A stretch of 64,000 nt of DNA from Chloroflexota bacterium (GCA_012270555.1 JAAXIC010000008.1:2426-66425), one strand, 5' to 3'. Counted from the first letter of the stretch, positions 1 through 8,778 are shown. Notes: generated from the sequence alone by a model not told the origin. Made by a program: numbers and translations.

Positions 1-268
1 CGCAAGTTTGCCACCTGTGGGCGCAGTGCACGATCAAGGACAGTACCAGCAAACCCCTCAATCCGCTGCGGCGATGCAGTTTCGCAAGCCGCATGATGCC
101 AAGAGGCGGGGGACAAGCCCCCGCGCTACTTTATGCGACAGCATTAGGGCTAGAGCCTGCCCCGTACGCCGATACACAGTATCGGATGATACGGGGGTGA
201 GGGTGAATTCTCGCTGACTAACTCATTCCCACCAGTTGGGCGCTGGTACGCAAGAGTCTCCTCACGGG
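1..268. other. gene-free stretch downstream of tatC with two palindromic repeats
   Basis: I see no credible gene here. The stretch holds two GC-rich palindromes: a hairpin-forming GCGGGGG/CCCCCGC around 106-124, and a nested palindrome at 154-197 whose core CCCGTA...TACGGG recurs at 4820 and 9047. Both look like dispersed extragenic repeats rather than a classical terminator, since no T-run follows. Confidence 0.5.
154..197. repeat. CCCGTAC/GTACGGG palindromic repeat, copy 1
   Basis: A nested inverted repeat: CCCCGTA pairs with TACGGGG, and inside it GATAC pairs with GTATC. The same motif preceded by AGCCT occurs at 4820-4845 (short form lacking the inner arm) and at 9047-9090 (long form). 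Three copies in one 64 kb window, all intergenic, indicate a dispersed palindromic element. Confidence 0.6.
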
Positions 269-1090
269 TCAGCTTCCCCTGCGCGAGCGCCGTCGCATCA
301 CAGGACCGGTGATGCGCGACAGGAGGATGCCAACCTCATAGAGAAGATACATGGGGATGGCAACCAATGCTTGATTGAAGGGATCCGGTGTCGGGGTGAT
401 GACGGCGGCAACGATCGCGCAGATGACGATCACAAAGGGCCGCCACCGGGAAAGCCGCTGCGTGTCGACGAGACCGATCGCCGAGAGAAAATAGATGAAT
501 ATGGGCGTTTGAAAGACCAGACCGAGCGCGAGCATCATGCGGGTGATGAAGTTGATGTAGAACTTGACTGATATGAGACTACCCACCTGATTGGAGACGA
601 ACGCTTCTGCGCCAATGAGAAAGTTCAGCGCAAACCGCAGTACGATGTAGTAGCAAAAGGCCATTCCCACCAAGAACGCAAACGACGACGTAGGCACCAG
701 CATATAGAGATAGCGCCGCTCGCGCCGCGTCAGGCCGGGCAGCACGTACGCGCCAATTTGGTAGACGAGCACGGGCATCGCTCCGGCGATGCCCGCCATG
801 AGCGCTACCCGCATGTATGTGAATAGACCCTCAGTTGGGGAAAACTGGTAGAGTCGGATTTCCTCCGGCGAAGGCTGCCTGAGAAACGTCATGATAGGAT
901 CGATGAAAATGAAGCCAATTATGGTAAAGAAAAGCACCGAGAGCGCGGCAATCAGCAGGCGACGCCGCAACTCGGAGATGTGCTCTCCCAGCGTCATCTC
1001 CATATCGAGGTCGGCTACGTCATCCGGATGCCTCCCGTCCGGCAGCACTTCTTGCGACTCGTCGGAGACTGCTTGTTCTTCTGTTGCCAT
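269..1090 (-). CDS. tatC: Sec-independent protein translocase TatC
   Basis: Core subunit of the twin-arginine translocase, the inner-membrane receptor for folded Tat substrates. The 273-residue product starts with an acidic cytoplasmic tail of about 30 residues, followed by the family signature MTLGEHISELRRRLL and six predicted membrane segments, including the FxxPIMTFL and PVLVYQIGAYVLPGLTRRER regions typical of TatC. Length is close to the usual 240-270 plus the extended N-terminus. An AGGGAAG sequence about 12 bases upstream may serve as ribosome binding site. No tatA/tatB lies next to it. At least one putative Tat substrate, the lipoprotein at 2982-4361, is encoded nearby. Confidence 0.95.
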   Translation of the reverse strand: MATEEQAVSDESQEVLPDGRHPDDVADLDMEMTLGEHISELRRRLLIAALSVLFFTIIGFIFIDPIMTFLRQPSPEEIRLYQFSPTEGLFTYMRVALMAGIAGAMPVLVYQIGAYVLPGLTRRERRYLYMLVPTSSFAFLVGMAFCYYIVLRFALNFLIGAEAFVSNQVGSLISVKFYINFITRMMLALGLVFQTPIFIYFLSAIGLVDTQRLSRWRPFVIVICAIVAAVITPTPDPFNQALVAIPMYLLYEVGILLSRITGPVMRRRSRRGS

Positions 1091-1512
1091 GCGCTCGTTC
1101 GCTTCCCTAGTGAAAAGGCTTCATTGATTAAGCTACACTGCCCGCGCGGGGACTTCAAGTGAGCGACACCACGACACGCGCACCGCTGAGGAAGTAGCAC
1201 ATCACTACGTAGTACCTTTTCGTGACCTGCTGACGTGAACGGGTAGACGTGCGCCTAGACAATTGCTCGCGTTAAGCGCATACATCGCTCTCGGAGAACC
1301 CAGAGCGATGTATACAAGGATTGTCACGCGTCACTTGCAATTCCGCGCCAGCGGCTCAATTACCCTGCGCGGTTCCTGCCACGTCGAGCGGCGTTGCCCT
1401 CTTTTTCTGATTCCTACCGCGCTGGAGAAAGCGCTACCTCGCTCCACCACGAGCACTCAAACTGGCAAGGGCACTGATGCGCCTCTAACCTTCCCAGGTG
1501 TGCCTAAGTTCT
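1091..1512. other. gene-free stretch between the aminotransferase gene and tatC
   Basis: About 420 bases without a believable reading frame; small open frames here have no recognisable motif. The only clear structure is the long perfect hairpin at 1280-1313. The stretch lies between two minus-strand genes, so it probably carries the tatC promoter and the end of the upstream transcript. Confidence 0.45.
1280..1313. other. perfect 12-bp inverted repeat (hairpin)
   Basis: Twelve bases (1280-1291, ATACATCGCTCT) pair perfectly with 1302-1313 across a 10-base loop. No T-run flanks it on either strand, so it is not a textbook terminator. It lies 190 bases upstream of tatC on the minus strand and 200 bases past the end of the aminotransferase gene. 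It could be an mRNA-stabilising hairpin, a bidirectional terminator or a protein-binding site. Confidence 0.6.
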
Positions 1513-2808
1513 TTACCCGGCCTTTGCGATGGCTTCCGCGAGCCGCGGGCCATGTTCAACCACTTTGCGGAAGGCCGCAGCGTTTTGTTCCAGCCATTCC
1601 TCGCTGGGGTCAACCGGCGTCGAGAGCCAGAAGCACGTGTCGTGAACGCGCTCGCTCACCGGCAACGAGCCGCGCTGGAGCGGTCGGCGGGCGTCAGCCG
1701 ACAGGTCGCCCCACGGGCCGCCGAGACCTTCAAAATCAAAATCGTTGAAGAGCGGTTCCAAGTGCATCACGCCGTAACCGAACGGTGTGATAGCCGGTGT
1801 TGTGCTGACACCCTCGGCAACCAGCGCTTGCAGGATGGCATTCACCGGCGCGCCGATGGCTACGGGATCGATGACACCCGCGTAGAGGAGTAACCCGCCG
1901 CGCACAGCCGCCGAGTATGTCTTCTGGGGATGGATGCCTGGAATCTCTTCCAGGTGATCGTCGAGTCTGCTGAACCACGCCAGACGTTTCTCGTTCAGTT
2001 CCGGCAGACGCTCGAGCTGCGCGCGCGCCATGGCCATCGCCAGCGGGTTGGCGCGGTACTTGACGCCGAGGCCCATGTTACGCAGCGGCGTGAAGCGGTC
2101 GGTCTGAAACAACTGCTCCGTGCGGCCGTAGTGTCCCAATGCCACCATGCGGTCGTAGAGGTCGGGGCAATTCGTGGTGGCAACACCCGCCTCGATGCCC
2201 GTCACCGCTTTGCTCCCCTGCAGGCTGAAGCAGCCGATGTCGCCAATCGAACCGACTTGCTGCCCGTCCCAGGTGCCGCCGTGGGCGTGGGAAGCATCCT
2301 CGATCAGCGTGATGTCTGTGCCGTCCACGATTTCGCGGAAAGCGTCCATGTCCGCCGGGTTGCCGTAGACGTGGGTGACGATTATGGCGCACGTGTTCGG
2401 CGTAATCTTCCGGCGCACGTCTTCAGGATCCGCGCAAAACGTCTCCGGATCGATGTCGCAAAAGACCGGCGTGGCGTTGCAGTGCAGGATCGGGGTTATG
2501 CTCGCGTGCCAGGTCACCGACGGCACGATGACTTCCTTGCCCAAACGCGCGCCGGAAGCAAAAACCGCCGCGTGAATGGTGGACGTGCCATTGCAATGCG
2601 CCAAGGCATAACGCGTGCCGACGAAGTCCCGGAACTGCTCCTCGAATTTCTCGATTTCGTTGTAGGCGCTGCCGTAGTCGTCGAGCACGGCATTCACGTA
2701 CTGCTTTTCCAGCGGACTGACACGATCCCACGTATCGTTGCTCGACACGGTAACGGTCTTAGGGCCGCCCTCGAGCGCCAGCGCTTCTCTGCTTACCACC
2801 TTCGCCAT
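1513..2808 (-). CDS. DegT/DnrJ/EryC1/StrS-family PLP aminotransferase
   Basis: A PLP-dependent sugar or cyclitol aminotransferase of 431 residues. Visible family motifs are the cofactor phosphate-binding loop NGTST (about residue 73), the EDASHAHG segment (170-177) that contacts the PLP ring, and the Schiff-base lysine in SLQGSKAVTGIEAG (K200). The N-terminus (GGPKTV...) resembles the subgroup that includes aminocyclitol and AHBA-synthase-like enzymes more than LPS sugar enzymes. A strong AAGGAG precedes the ATG. It lies 173 bases downstream of an orphan sugar-type solute-binding protein on the same strand, and a myo-inositol gene (iolB) lies 3.3 kb away, so a keto-cyclitol substrate is possible but only inferred. 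Confidence 0.88.
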   Translation of the reverse strand: MAKVVSREALALEGGPKTVTVSSNDTWDRVSPLEKQYVNAVLDDYGSAYNEIEKFEEQFRDFVGTRYALAHCNGTSTIHAAVFASGARLGKEVIVPSVTWHASITPILHCNATPVFCDIDPETFCADPEDVRRKITPNTCAIIVTHVYGNPADMDAFREIVDGTDITLIEDASHAHGGTWDGQQVGSIGDIGCFSLQGSKAVTGIEAGVATTNCPDLYDRMVALGHYGRTEQLFQTDRFTPLRNMGLGVKYRANPLAMAMARAQLERLPELNEKRLAWFSRLDDHLEEIPGIHPQKTYSAAVRGGLLLYAGVIDPVAIGAPVNAILQALVAEGVSTTPAITPFGYGVMHLEPLFNDFDFEGLGGPWGDLSADARRPLQRGSLPVSERVHDTCFWLSTPVDPSEEWLEQNAAAFRKVVEHGPRLAEAIAKAG

Positions 2809-2981
2809 CGCACACTCCTTGAATGACGTAAAGCAACCAAATCCACATGTGACTAACGCTTTTCGCTGTTGGTTTCAACAAGTGTAACACGCTTCACCAC
2901 GTAAGAACAGGAGGCAGCAGAATTGCTGCCTCCTGTCTCGGTCGACTATCGCAGAGTGTGCCTTCAGTCAGGCAAACTCTC

Positions 2982-4361
2982 TTACATCTGCATCTTCCAC
3001 TCTTCGGGCCGCTGGCTGAACAGCACGTTCATCTCTTCGGCAGAGGAGCGGAACGCTTCAGGCACGGTGACCTCACCGGAGATCGCCTTCCGCGTCCAAT
3101 TGATGTCGATGGACCACGCCTCGGAACCCTCAGGCACGATCATGGCATCGTGTCCGCCGGAAATCCACACGTCAACCACATCCGTTACGCGGGTGCCCTT
3201 GAAAGGCTCCAGCCATGTCGGATGCGTGGCGTACTCGATGACGGGCGGCCAAGCGATGGAACCAAAGTGCGGGGTCTCCAGCATGCTCTCGTCGGAGTGG
3301 AACCACATGAGGAAGTCCCATGCCAGGTCCTTGGCCTCGGAGAGACTTAGGATGGAGTACGCGTTACCCAGCACGGTTACGCGTTGATCCAGACCCTTAG
3401 GCGGGGGCAGGAAGTCGAGCGCCTCACCCAGGTGCGGGCGAATACCGTTGTGGCGGTAGATACCGTTGTTCTCCATCGCCGCAAACTGGTTCTCAATGTG
3501 ATAGGTGCCCGATGCAAACTCGACGCCAATTTCACTGGCGCCCGGCGCGATCACGCCATGCACCAGCGCCAGGTCGATATTGAACTGGGCGCCTTCCAGA
3601 GACAACGGATCGGTGCCATAGACCGCTCTGTCCTTCGTCTCATTGAGAATCTGACCGCCGAAGTTATACATCCACGTGCCCATCATGTAGAAGACGTAGT
3701 TCTGATAGATCACCAGGGCCCACTTCTTCTCATCCGCATTGGTGAGCTTGCGGGACATCTCCAGCAGGTCGTCGTAGCTCCAGTCCGGAGGCGGCATGTC
3801 AACGCCGGCCTGCGTGAGCAGGTCCTTATTGACGTGGAAGACCTCGCCGCCCGACTGGAAGGGCACGCCGTACAGGTTCGGGCCCCAACTCCAGTTCACC
3901 AGCTCGCCGGCAAAGTAATCTTCTTTGCTGCGCGGGCCTTTGGCGAAATAGGGGGTCAGTTCCTCGATGACACCGGTGAGACCCCACTTGAGCGCCCAGT
4001 TCACCTGGTTGTACGTGATGTCCACACCGGCTTCACCCGCGGCGAACTCGGTGTTGCGCTTGGCAAACACGCCGCCGTCAAACGTCCGGTCGGGCGTCGC
4101 CTCGATGGTGATGCCGAGAGACTCCTCACCAACCGCAAACGTCTCAGAGAGCGCCTTCCAGCGCGGATCCTCCTGGGCGTGGTAGTTGGAGATCTTCAGG
4201 ACCGGCTTCTCCATCATCTCGGTCTTTTCCTCGGCCTTGGGCGCCTCGGCCATATCCTCCTGGGGCGCACCCGTCGTCGCCGCTGTCCCGCACGCGGCGA
4301 GCAACGCAACACCACCGGCTGCAGCGCCAGCACCGAGCACTGATCGTCTCGTCAATCTCAT
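2982..4361 (-). CDS. extracellular solute-binding lipoprotein, family 1 (sugar-type), Tat-exported
   Basis: Periplasmic-type binding protein of an ABC importer. The N-terminus carries a twin-arginine signal (LTRRSVLGAG), a hydrophobic stretch and the lipobox LLAAC, so it should be exported folded and lipid-anchored. The mature part has typical family 1 features such as the KWALKWGLTGVIEELTPYF and LYGVPFQSGGEV segments. I place the start at the ATG at 4361, which has AAAGGAG at good distance; the frame extends 10 codons further upstream without such a site. Length 459 residues is normal. No permease or ATPase genes are adjacent, so the transporter partners must be elsewhere. Substrate unknown. 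Confidence 0.88.
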   Translation of the reverse strand: MRLTRRSVLGAGAAAGGVALLAACGTAATTGAPQEDMAEAPKAEEKTEMMEKPVLKISNYHAQEDPRWKALSETFAVGEESLGITIEATPDRTFDGGVFAKRNTEFAAGEAGVDITYNQVNWALKWGLTGVIEELTPYFAKGPRSKEDYFAGELVNWSWGPNLYGVPFQSGGEVFHVNKDLLTQAGVDMPPPDWSYDDLLEMSRKLTNADEKKWALVIYQNYVFYMMGTWMYNFGGQILNETKDRAVYGTDPLSLEGAQFNIDLALVHGVIAPGASEIGVEFASGTYHIENQFAAMENNGIYRHNGIRPHLGEALDFLPPPKGLDQRVTVLGNAYSILSLSEAKDLAWDFLMWFHSDESMLETPHFGSIAWPPVIEYATHPTWLEPFKGTRVTDVVDVWISGGHDAMIVPEGSEAWSIDINWTRKAISGEVTVPEAFRSSAEEMNVLFSQRPEEWKMQM

Positions 4362-4696
4362 GGGGAACACTCCTTTCTGGTTCTCCCCCATACGGAACCT
4401 GCGCTATGCATGACCACGCTCTATCTGCGATCACGGCCCAGCCACGCTGCAGATCCCATCACATACCCATAGTGAACCCAACGCACTATCTGGCTAGGCT
4501 TGAAAAGATTATAAACGTTCCGTCAAGGCGGGTCAAGGATTCTTTCCATCATCACTACAAGAGGCTGCGGTGCGCCACCTCGTGAATTGGGTCGTCATGA
4601 ACTCTAGCGACCGCCTGGGCCCCCGGCCCAACCGGCAGGTTCTTATGACAAAGGCTTGCGATTCAGATCAAAAGGATCTGCTAGAAAGACAAATCT

Positions 4697-4757
4697 CCGT
4701 TCGTACCGAGGGCTTCGCGCAGCCGGCTGCGCGAAGCCCCTGTCGCAGTATGAACGG
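4697..4757. repeat. dispersed palindromic repeat (CCGTTCGTAC...CTTCGCGCAGCC...)
   Basis: The two ends (CCGTTCGTACC and the reverse of AGTATGAACGG) face each other, and the centre is a strong inverted repeat, CTTCGCGCAGCC/GGCTGCGCGAAG. It is a version of the TTCG-xx-CTGAG-CTTGTCGAAG family that recurs around 8.5-8.7 kb, 29.6 kb and 37.4 kb. It is intergenic. Confidence 0.6.
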
Positions 4758-4819
4758 AGAGATGAGAATGCGGAGTTGCCGCCCGCTACCTCCGCCGTTC
4801 ACCCTTCGACGATGCTCAG

Positions 4820-4845
4820 AGCCTACCCCGTACTCGATACGGGGG
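4820..4845. repeat. CCCGTAC/GTACGGG palindromic repeat, copy 2 (short form)
   Basis: AGCCTACCCCGTACTCGATA is followed by CGGGGG; CCCCGTA and TACGGGG pair around a short loop. It matches the flanks of copies 1 and 3 but lacks their inner GATAC/GTATC arm. Confidence 0.55.
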
Positions 4846-5012
4846 CGAACGGCTGGTCACGCTGTTTTCTAAAGAAATGACGAGCCGGGTTGCTGTCTGC
4901 TTTGGAGCGATGATGAACTGGTTCTTGGAAAGCCAACACAACCTAGCTGCGCAACTAGAGCGTCTCTGATCAGAGCGCTGCGCTCAATCTTCACGCGCCC
5001 GTTTTAGGCAGA

Positions 5013-5750
5013 CTACTCTTCCACCTCAATCGTGAAGAACTGCCACTTGGGCGTGCAGCGGTCGCGGAGCGTCTCGTCTTCCAGCACTAACTGATAGCAA
5101 GGCCAGATTTCCCACTCTCCCGCTGCATCAAGTGGAATGACCACCCCAGTCTTGAACTTCTGGTACCGCACAACTTCCACCCCCTCATGAACCAACCCAA
5201 AGTCTTTCTCTTCGCCTGTGGGATGATTCACGGCAACAAACGTGCGCCTTAGCTCGATCGGCGGCACGCGGAGGTTCTGGACGGTAAACTCAATGTAGAT
5301 TTCTTGGCCCACCTTAAAGGGAGACGTATCGCCTCCAATGCCATGCCCCGCTGGGCCGTAGGCCGTCATATCCATCAGTCTAAAGGCATCGAAATTTGCG
5401 ACCGACGTGCCAGCTTCATAAAAAAGCTCCAAATCGTCAAAGTTCTCTGGCCTGGCCGCCGATTCGATGAGCGGCAGGTCAGCCGCGTCGGCCGCCGACT
5501 GTAATTCCGCATCAGTTTTCGTCACCGCAGTTGCCGTGCTGGTCACATCTATGGTGGCGCCTGCGGCCTCCGGCGACGCCGTATCTGATGTGCCGGATAC
5601 CATATAGACCACGGCGACACCGAGCACTACAACGCCCACACCCATGAAACCCATGGATACTGTAGGCCGCTGGCCTGCGCGTCTGCCAATCAGCCCAACG
5701 CCCAAGAGAATGATGCCGACAACACCTAAGACGATTGTAAGGAGAGGCAT
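5013..5750 (-). CDS. membrane-anchored protein of unknown function
   Basis: I do not recognise the family. The 245-residue product (start at 5750, GAGG upstream; the frame is open nine codons further) begins with two hydrophobic segments (about residues 2-19 and 31-52) forming a membrane hairpin, then a Ser/Thr/Ala-rich linker and a roughly 170-residue domain ending in acidic residues. The globular part has an alternating pattern (IYIEFTVQNLRVPPIELRRT, VVIPLDAAGEWEIWPCYQL) suggesting a beta-sandwich, with three Cys near the C-terminus (WPCYQL, DRCTPKW). It stands alone, divergent from iolB. An extracytoplasmic beta-rich domain is inferred. Confidence 0.6.
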   Translation of the reverse strand: MPLLTIVLGVVGIILLGVGLIGRRAGQRPTVSMGFMGVGVVVLGVAVVYMVSGTSDTASPEAAGATIDVTSTATAVTKTDAELQSAADAADLPLIESAARPENFDDLELFYEAGTSVANFDAFRLMDMTAYGPAGHGIGGDTSPFKVGQEIYIEFTVQNLRVPPIELRRTFVAVNHPTGEEKDFGLVHEGVEVVRYQKFKTGVVIPLDAAGEWEIWPCYQLVLEDETLRDRCTPKWQFFTIEVEE

Positions 5751-6076
5751 GCTACTAACCTCGAATTCTTGATGCACAACAACGGCTCATACGCATCGAA
5801 CCGCCACAGACTTGAACTGGTTGATGGCAGAGAGATCGGGAACCCAACTCCTCCGCAAGCCTCAGCCAATTACCAGAGCGCAACTGCCTAATCGAGAAGA
5901 TTATAGTAACGGGTAGTCCACAAAGTCAAGGGATTTGGCAAAACACGGCAATTGCAGCGCGGCGGCGCATTAGGTACCGTATAGCAAACCGAATGATCTT
6001 GTATTTGAATGGCGCCTCTTTGGCCGCGACTGCCGTTAAGCGCAGTTGCTCCGCTGGTGCGAGAAAGGCTTAGTCA
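5751..6076. other. divergent intergenic region upstream of iolB
   Basis: About 325 bases between two divergently transcribed genes, so it should carry both promoters. I see no repeat, RNA gene or convincing -35/-10 pair. AT-rich tracts near 5900 and 5985-6005 are candidate promoter positions. Confidence 0.4.
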
Positions 6077-6904
6077 ATGAATCTCCTCCACAAAGCTCCT
6101 TCAGGCCTAGGCCACCACACGATTGTCACAGACGGACACCCCTCGCTGGATCGTATACGCATTGCGGTCTTGCGGCTGTCTCCCGGCGAAAGCTACGCGG
6201 GCGAAACGGGCCCCTGGGAATCTGCCCTGGTACTGCAGGCCGGTGAAGGGGTGATCGCCGTGGAATCTCACGGCATTGCGCACCACTGCCAGCGCTCGAA
6301 CGTCTTCGCCGGTCCGTCTTCGACGGTTTTCGTCGCGCCTGAGCAGCAATGGGAAGTCCGCGCGCAGGGCACCGCGCCGCTGGAACTGGTGGTCTGCAGC
6401 ACGCCCGGCAAGCCGGGTGCGGCTTCCCAGGTTATTACGGCGGACCAACTGAAGATCCGCCACGTTGGCCAAGGGAACTGGTATCGCAAGATTTACGACA
6501 TCATGGATGCATCATTTCCGGCGCACACGATGGTGCTCGGCGAGACCTACAACCCGCCGGGCTTCTGGAGTAGCGCACCGCCGCACAAGCACGAGGTTGA
6601 CGACCCGCCCCACGAGTCGGACCACGAGGAAGCCTATCTCTTCCGTCTCAATCCGGCGCGAGGCTTTGGCTTGCAGCGCGTGTATACAGACGACCGCTCA
6701 ATCGATGAAGCCTACGCCGTGGAAGACGGCGACGTGGTGGCAATTCCGCGCGGCTACCATCCCGTGGCGGCAGCGCCGGGCTACCAACTCTATTACCTCT
6801 GGGTGCTGGCGGGCAACCAGCGGGTGCTGGCGCCGCGCGATGATCCCGACCATGCCTGGCTGAAGGATAGCGAGGCGGTGATTACGGCATTAGGCAATCT
6901 CTGA
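6077..6904 (+). CDS. iolB: 5-deoxy-glucuronate isomerase (IolB)
   Basis: Cupin-fold isomerase of myo-inositol catabolism that converts 5-deoxy-glucuronate to 2-deoxy-5-keto-gluconate. The 275-residue length fits the KduI/IolB family. The second half contains the family signature: VGQGNWYRKIYDIM, then LGETYNPPGFWSS, then the metal-binding segment PPHKHEVDDPPHESDHEEAY, which supplies the His/His/Glu ligands, and IPRGYHPVAAAPGYQLYYLW near the end. The other iol genes are not in this window. The closest metabolic neighbour is a flavoprotein 111 bases downstream on the same strand. AAAGG about 10 bases before the ATG is a plausible ribosome binding site. Confidence 0.9.
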   Translation: MNLLHKAPSGLGHHTIVTDGHPSLDRIRIAVLRLSPGESYAGETGPWESALVLQAGEGVIAVESHGIAHHCQRSNVFAGPSSTVFVAPEQQWEVRAQGTAPLELVVCSTPGKPGAASQVITADQLKIRHVGQGNWYRKIYDIMDASFPAHTMVLGETYNPPGFWSSAPPHKHEVDDPPHESDHEEAYLFRLNPARGFGLQRVYTDDRSIDEAYAVEDGDVVAIPRGYHPVAAAPGYQLYYLWVLAGNQRVLAPRDDPDHAWLKDSEAVITALGNL

Positions 6905-7015
6905 ATGGCCGGCACGGATCACTCGCTTTAGAGCATTATGTAGACTTGCTTATAAACTCTTAGCTATGTGTTGATTCAGTGACTTGAGCCTCAGAAGCAG
7001 AGGAGCGGCATAGTC

Positions 7016-8404
7016 GTGGCAGAACGCTTCAACCTGATCGTACTTGGCGGCGGCAGCGCCGGTTACGCTGCGGCGCGCACCGCGGCGGAATTGGGGGCCA
7101 GCGTAGCGGTGGCGGAGCAAGGGCCGCTGGGTGGCTTGTGCATTTTGCGCGGCTGCATGCCCAGCAAGGCCATCCTTGCCTCCTCCAATCGCCTCTATCA
7201 TGCGCAGCACGCAGCGGAAATGGGCATTGAGGTTGGTACGCTCACTCCCGATTTGCCCGCCATCATTGCCCGCAAGCGCCGCTTGGTGCAGGAGTTTGCC
7301 GACTACCGCATCGGGCAGCTCAACGCGCCGGAAATGACATTGGTTGAAGGCGCGGCGCAATTCCTCTCCCCGGAGCGTGTGCAGGTGGGAGACCGCGTCC
7401 TTGCCGCGCCCAAGTTCGTCATCGCCACCGGCTCCGTGCCCTTTGTGCCGAAAACCCCGGGTCTGGAAGAAGCGGGATACATCACCAGCGATGAGGCGCT
7501 TGAATTGGAAGAATTGCCGGAGTCTGTCTGTGTCCTCGGCGGCGGTCCCATTGGCTTGGAATTGGGGCAGTTCTACTCGCGGCTCGGCGCGGATGTTACT
7601 CTCCTGCAGCGCAGTAGCTGCGTGCTTAGCAGCGAGGACGAGGCCGTGGGCACGGCGCTGGCGGAGTACCTGCGGGAAGACGGCATGGACGTGCGCTGCG
7701 CCACCCGGCTTACCGCTGTGGAGCAACGCAACGGCAAGAAGTTGCTCCACCTGCTGCAGGACGACATCGAGAGTGTCATCGAGGTAGACCACATCCTGGT
7801 CGCCACGGGGCGCAGTCCGGCGCTGGACGGCCTAAACCTCGCCGCCGCCGGTGTGGAGAGCACCTCCCGCGGCATTGCCACCGATACCGCCATGCGCACG
7901 TCCAATCCCAACATCTTTGCCGTCGGCGACGTGACCGCCTCGTTCGACATCGTGCACGTGGCGATCCAGCAGGGCGAGATCGCGGCCCACAACGCCCTCG
8001 CATCCGGCGCGCCGCAGTACATGGACTACCGCATCGTGCCCATCGTCATCTTCACCGAGCCGCAGTATGGGCGCGTGGGCATGACCGAGAAGGAAGCCCG
8101 CGCCAAGGGACTGCCCATCGTCACGGCCTCCTATCCCTTCAACGACCATGGCAAAGCGCTCTGCCTCGGCGAGACGCGTGGCTTCGTGAAGATGGTCGGC
8201 CACGCACAGACCGGCGAAATTCTGGGCTACCAGGTCTTGGGGCCGGAAGGCGGCGAATTGATCCACGAGTGCATCGTCGCCCTCCACTACCGCGCCACTG
8301 CCCAGGACTTCATGCGCATTCCCCACTACCATCCCACCTTGGCAGAAATCCTCACCTACCCCGCCGAGGAGATTGCGGAACAGGTCGCGGGCGCAACTCC
8401 ATAA
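7016..8404 (+). CDS. dihydrolipoamide dehydrogenase-like FAD/NAD disulfide oxidoreductase
   Basis: Class I pyridine-nucleotide disulfide oxidoreductase, 462 residues. The order of motifs is typical: FAD-binding GGGSAGYAAA near residue 11, redox-active cysteines C42 and C47 in GGLCILRGCMPSKA, the NAD-binding loop LGGGPIGLELGQF near 178, the second FAD motif IFAVGDVTASF, and the C-terminal dimer motif HYHPTLAEIL carrying the active-site His and Glu. Start is GTG with AGGAG ten bases upstream. No 2-oxoacid dehydrogenase E1/E2 or glycine-cleavage genes are adjacent, so it may be a stand-alone lipoamide, mercuric-reductase-like or soluble transhydrogenase-type enzyme. The usual N-terminal HMA domain of MerA is absent. 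Confidence 0.85.
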   Translation: MAERFNLIVLGGGSAGYAAARTAAELGASVAVAEQGPLGGLCILRGCMPSKAILASSNRLYHAQHAAEMGIEVGTLTPDLPAIIARKRRLVQEFADYRIGQLNAPEMTLVEGAAQFLSPERVQVGDRVLAAPKFVIATGSVPFVPKTPGLEEAGYITSDEALELEELPESVCVLGGGPIGLELGQFYSRLGADVTLLQRSSCVLSSEDEAVGTALAEYLREDGMDVRCATRLTAVEQRNGKKLLHLLQDDIESVIEVDHILVATGRSPALDGLNLAAAGVESTSRGIATDTAMRTSNPNIFAVGDVTASFDIVHVAIQQGEIAAHNALASGAPQYMDYRIVPIVIFTEPQYGRVGMTEKEARAKGLPIVTASYPFNDHGKALCLGETRGFVKMVGHAQTGEILGYQVLGPEGGELIHECIVALHYRATAQDFMRIPHYHPTLAEILTYPAEEIAEQVAGATP

Positions 8405-8466
8405 GCGGCGTCAGATCGATTAGGCCACCACGGCTTAGATTTCCCACTTTCAAACATGAAGGGCTG

Positions 8467-8503
8467 ACCCCCTTTCCCAGTGGGAGAGGGTTGGGGTGAG
8501 GGG
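8467..8503. repeat. CCCTCTCCC/GGGAGAGGG palindromic repeat, copy 1
   Basis: A palindrome of the form CCCTTTCCCAGTGGGAGAGGG followed by TTGGGGTGAGGG. Related copies are at 8981-9017, 15791-15828 (reverse, inside a gene), 45322-45357 and 61266-61302. The tail GGGTGAGGG is conserved in all five. Confidence 0.65.
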
Positions 8504-8559
8504 TCTGACTTATCGCTCGCACTGAGCTTTTCGAATTGTGCACAGAACCCGCTTCAAAC

Positions 8560-8708
8560 CGTTCGTGCTGAGGGCTGCGCGAAGCCTGGGCTTTACGAAA
8601 GCCCCTGTCGAAGCATGCACGCGGAGCCCCTTTGCCGTTCGCACTGAGCTTGTCGAAGTGTGAAGCAAATGGCCCTAACGCCGTTCGTGCTGAGCTTGTC
8701 GAAGTGCT
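8560..8708. repeat. cluster of three TTCGTGCTGAGCTTGTCGAAG-type repeats
   Basis: Three units: 8560-8616 (long form with an internal GGGCTTTACGAAAGCCC hairpin), 8634-8662 (GCCGTTCGCACTGAGCTTGT then CGAAGTG) and 8680-8708 (same with TTCGTG). Each unit can fold since TTCG and CGAA lie at its ends. A divergent fourth unit is at 8512-8536. Confidence 0.65.
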
Positions 8709-8778
8709 ATGGCGCGATTGACTTACCCTGCGAGGCCGCCTAGTCGCACCCGCGTCCCACTGCTAAAATAGAATTCAC

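Larger units (their letters stand above)
4362..5012. other. repeat-bearing gene-free stretch
   Basis: About 650 bases with no recognisable gene. It holds the composite repeat at 4697-4757, a reversed fragment of the TTCG..CTGAG..TCGAAG family near 4800 and the palindrome at 4820-4845. The promoter of the solute-binding protein probably lies near 4400-4500. Short open frames that cross the repeats are not credible genes. Confidence 0.5.
8405..8778. other. repeat cluster upstream of tRNA-Leu
   Basis: No gene seen. Several dispersed repeats are packed into 300 bases: a GGGAGAGGG-type palindrome (8467-8503), two near-identical 28-base TTCG..CTGAGCTTGTCGAAG units (8634-8662 and 8680-8708), and a longer relative at 8560-8616 with a GGGCTTTCGTAAAGCCC-type arm. 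The tRNA promoter probably lies in the AT-rich bases just before 8779. Confidence 0.55.

Noticed and set aside
8-571. Small plus-strand open frames at the left edge
   Set aside because: They cross palindromic repeats or lie antisense to tatC and show no ribosome binding site or motif.
7016-8404. Flavoprotein considered as mercuric reductase MerA
   Set aside because: It lacks the N-terminal HMA domain and the C-terminal vicinal cysteine pair; the end carries the lipoamide-dehydrogenase-type His-Pro-Thr..Glu motif, and no other mer genes are near.
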